From contig CAXBJB010000007.1 in NCBI GenBank assembly GCA_963976055.1, forward strand, positions 263,058 through 327,057: 64,000 bases of DNA, given 5' to 3'. The stretch is from UBA1479 sp963976055. Its GTDB lineage: Bacteria > Pseudomonadota > Alphaproteobacteria > Rhodospirillales > Casp-alpha2. The notes beneath the pieces were generated by a model that worked only from the letters and a program-made list of their open reading frames with translations, ran no database searches and was not told where the DNA came from. This document shows, piece by piece, positions 62,554 through 64,000 of this stretch; position 1 is the first letter of the stretch, and every line of letters begins with the position of its first letter. Both the position numbers and the translations under genes were made by a program.

Positions 62554-63681
62554 ATGAACACCCCCGTGATCGATCTGGGCCTGGGAAAGGATCCTAAGGA
62601 CTGTCGTGTCGTCGTCGCCATGTCCGGCGGCGTCGATAGTTCGACCGCGGCCGCCTTGGTCAAGGAAGCGGGCTACGACGTGGTCGGCATGACCATGCAG
62701 CTGTACGACCAGGGCGAACCGAGCCTGGGACAGAAGACCTGCTGCGCCGGCAAGGACATCTTTGACGCGCGGCGCGTCGCCGACCAATTGGGCTTTCCCC
62801 ATTACGTCCTGAACTACGAAAGCCGGTTCAAGGACCAGGTCATGGACGACTTCGCCGATACCTACCTGCGCGGCGAAACACCCATTCCCTGCGTGCGCTG
62901 CAATCAGACGGTGAAGTTCAAGGACATGCTGGGCCAGGCCCGCGAACTGGGCGCCGACGCCCTGGTCACCGGCCATTACGTGCGCCGGGTCGACGGCGCG
63001 GCGGGGTCCGAGCTGCACCGCGCCGCCGACGCGTCAAAGGATCAGAGTTATTTCCTGTTCGCGACCACGGGCGCGCAATTGGATTTCCTGCGCTTCCCAC
63101 TGGGCGGCATGGACAAGGCGGAAACCCGTGCCCATGCGGCGCGTCTGGGGCTGGCCGTGGCCGACAAGCCGGAAAGCATGGACATCTGTTTCGTGCCCGA
63201 CGGCAACTATGCCCGCATCGTCGAACGCCTGCGCCCGGAAGCCCATGATCCGGGCGACATCGTCGATCAGGCGGGCACCGTGCTGGGTCGCCACGACGGC
63301 ATCATCCATTTCACCGTCGGCCAGCGCAAGGGCATCGGTATCGGCGGGATGGGCGATCCGCTTTACGTTCTCCGGTTGGAACCTGAAACCCGGCGCGTCG
63401 TCGTCGGGCCCAAGGCGGCCTTGGGCCGCGAAAACCTGAACGTGCACGAGGTCAATTGGCTGGGCGACGGCCCGCTGCGCGCCAAGGCGCACCGGGTCGA
63501 GGTCAAGATCAGGTCGATGTTCAAGCCCGTGCCGGCAACCCTGTTCGGCACCGGCGACGACACCGCCGCCGTCACCTTCGACACACCACAGAACGGCGTC
63601 GCGCCGGGCCAGGCCTGCGTGTTCTATCAAGGTGACCGGGTGCTCGGCGGTGGCTGGATCGCGCGGAGCACGGCTTCTTAG
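62554..63681 (+). CDS. mnmA: tRNA-specific 2-thiouridylase
   Basis: The product has 375 residues. The PP-loop is VVVAMSGGVDSSTAAALVKE. The two catalytic Cys positions appear in PIPCVRCNQTVKFKDML and SMDICFVPDGNY, matching MnmA. It puts sulfur on U34 of Lys, Glu and Gln tRNAs; the sulfur comes ultimately from IscS, encoded in this window. The N-terminus has an extra 15 residues compared with E. coli. Confidence 0.96.
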   Translation: MNTPVIDLGLGKDPKDCRVVVAMSGGVDSSTAAALVKEAGYDVVGMTMQLYDQGEPSLGQKTCCAGKDIFDARRVADQLGFPHYVLNYESRFKDQVMDDFADTYLRGETPIPCVRCNQTVKFKDMLGQARELGADALVTGHYVRRVDGAAGSELHRAADASKDQSYFLFATTGAQLDFLRFPLGGMDKAETRAHAARLGLAVADKPESMDICFVPDGNYARIVERLRPEAHDPGDIVDQAGTVLGRHDGIIHFTVGQRKGIGIGGMGDPLYVLRLEPETRRVVVGPKAALGRENLNVHEVNWLGDGPLRAKAHRVEVKIRSMFKPVPATLFGTGDDTAAVTFDTPQNGVAPGQACVFYQGDRVLGGGWIARSTAS

Positions 63682-63846
63682 TCCGCAACGCGGCCAGCAT
63701 ATCCCTTTTCAGACGGTCTGTTGATCGGCATGCGTCCGGAGTCTGTTCATTGCACTATGGGCAAGTATCTGGCCAAATATTTCAGAACGGATGGATTTAT
63801 GGGTTTATTTTATAAATAAGCATAAATATCAATAGGTTGGCTTCTA
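63682..63846. other. AT-rich gap before the last gene
   Basis: This 165-base gap becomes AT-rich after about 63770 and has TTATTT-TAT-AAATAA as an inverted repeat near 63810. It probably holds the promoter of the final gene; no clear -35/-10 pair or terminator for mnmA was found. Confidence 0.35.
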
Positions 63847-64000
63847 TGAAAGCAAACCGGCTCATACTGACGGGCATGACCATACATGCCGAAACATCGG
63901 AAGACTTCACGTTTCCGAATACGGCCAAGCTATATGAATATTGGAAGGGGCTGTCCCAGATAACTCGGTTTGGGGGTTATCATGGGGCCGATGCGCAAGA
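63847..64000 (+). CDS. Start of a probable PAS_5-type protein (cut by window end)
   Basis: From ATG 63847 the frame is open to the window end, giving 51 residues. It contains FPNTAKLYEYWKGLSQITRF, like the N-terminal helix of PAS_5-type proteins (aliphatic residues, then YW, then a basic or small segment). It is similar in style to the protein at 17776-18324. The rest lies outside the window, so the family call is tentative. Confidence 0.5.

Overview
The window is a 64 kb chromosomal segment of a high-GC (mostly mid-60s %) Alphaproteobacterium, most likely of Rhodospirillales type. This rests on gene content and synteny, not on a database search: an EipB-family periplasmic protein, a run rne / amidase / PBP1A / prfB, a divergent tyrS-anmK pair, and a cysE-iscR-desulfurase-iscS-iscU-iscA-hscB-hscA-fdx-iscX operon. 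It is almost all ordinary chromosome, with one clear accessory insertion at about 35.1-37.9 kb.

Layout. 1-3.0 kb: a leftward iron-signalling set (ECF sigma factor, FecR anti-sigma, TonB-dependent receptor with an N-terminal signalling domain), with a near-consensus Fur box upstream. 3.3-9.1 kb: a TRAP transporter (Tat-exported binding protein, long small permease, large permease with an unusual C-terminal extension of about 335 residues), then a DMT exporter. 9.3-12.2 kb: a small helical protein, then a leftward AOR-family tungsten/molybdenum oxidoreductase gene overlapping a pirin gene. 12.3-16.8 kb: a pair of large TPR proteins, one with a C-terminal sulfotransferase-like domain. 16.9-19.8 kb: leftward genes for a degenerate short-chain dehydrogenase, a PAS-like protein, a PilZ protein and a TfdA/TauD dioxygenase with a palindromic operator candidate. 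20.0-26.8 kb: envelope functions (EipB, a DsbA-like thiol oxidoreductase, a DUF3047-like lipoprotein, an M48 protease with TPRs, a gamma-glutamyltransferase-like lipoprotein lacking the catalytic Thr) and an aminotransferase. 26.8-35.1 kb: RNase E facing away from an AMIN amidase, PBP1A and prfB, the last with a programmed +1 frameshift.

35.1-37.9 kb is a lower-GC island: clustered CCCGAAATT-type repeats, a transposase tail fragment, one 740-residue protein of unknown function starting at TTG, and inverted copies of the same repeats on the far side. 37.9-51.8 kb: FliL with a very acidic N-terminus, Bcp, GlnE, an AsmA/YhdP-like giant protein, two convergent paralogous GT39-type glycosyltransferases whose 3' ends form a palindrome, TyrS, AnmK and an alpha/beta hydrolase. 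51.9-60.0 kb: the complete ISC iron-sulfur operon behind a sigma70-like promoter overlapped by an IscR type-1-like site. 60.0-64 kb: an orphan PAS histidine kinase, a DUF599 membrane protein, MnmA, and the start of a small PAS-like protein cut by the window end.

I found no CRISPR array, rRNA, tRNA, prophage or toxin-antitoxin locus. I cannot claim a wholly new multi-gene system; the best candidates for new biology are the 35-38 kb island protein, the extended TRAP permease, the AOR-pirin pair, and the catalytically degenerate enzymes.
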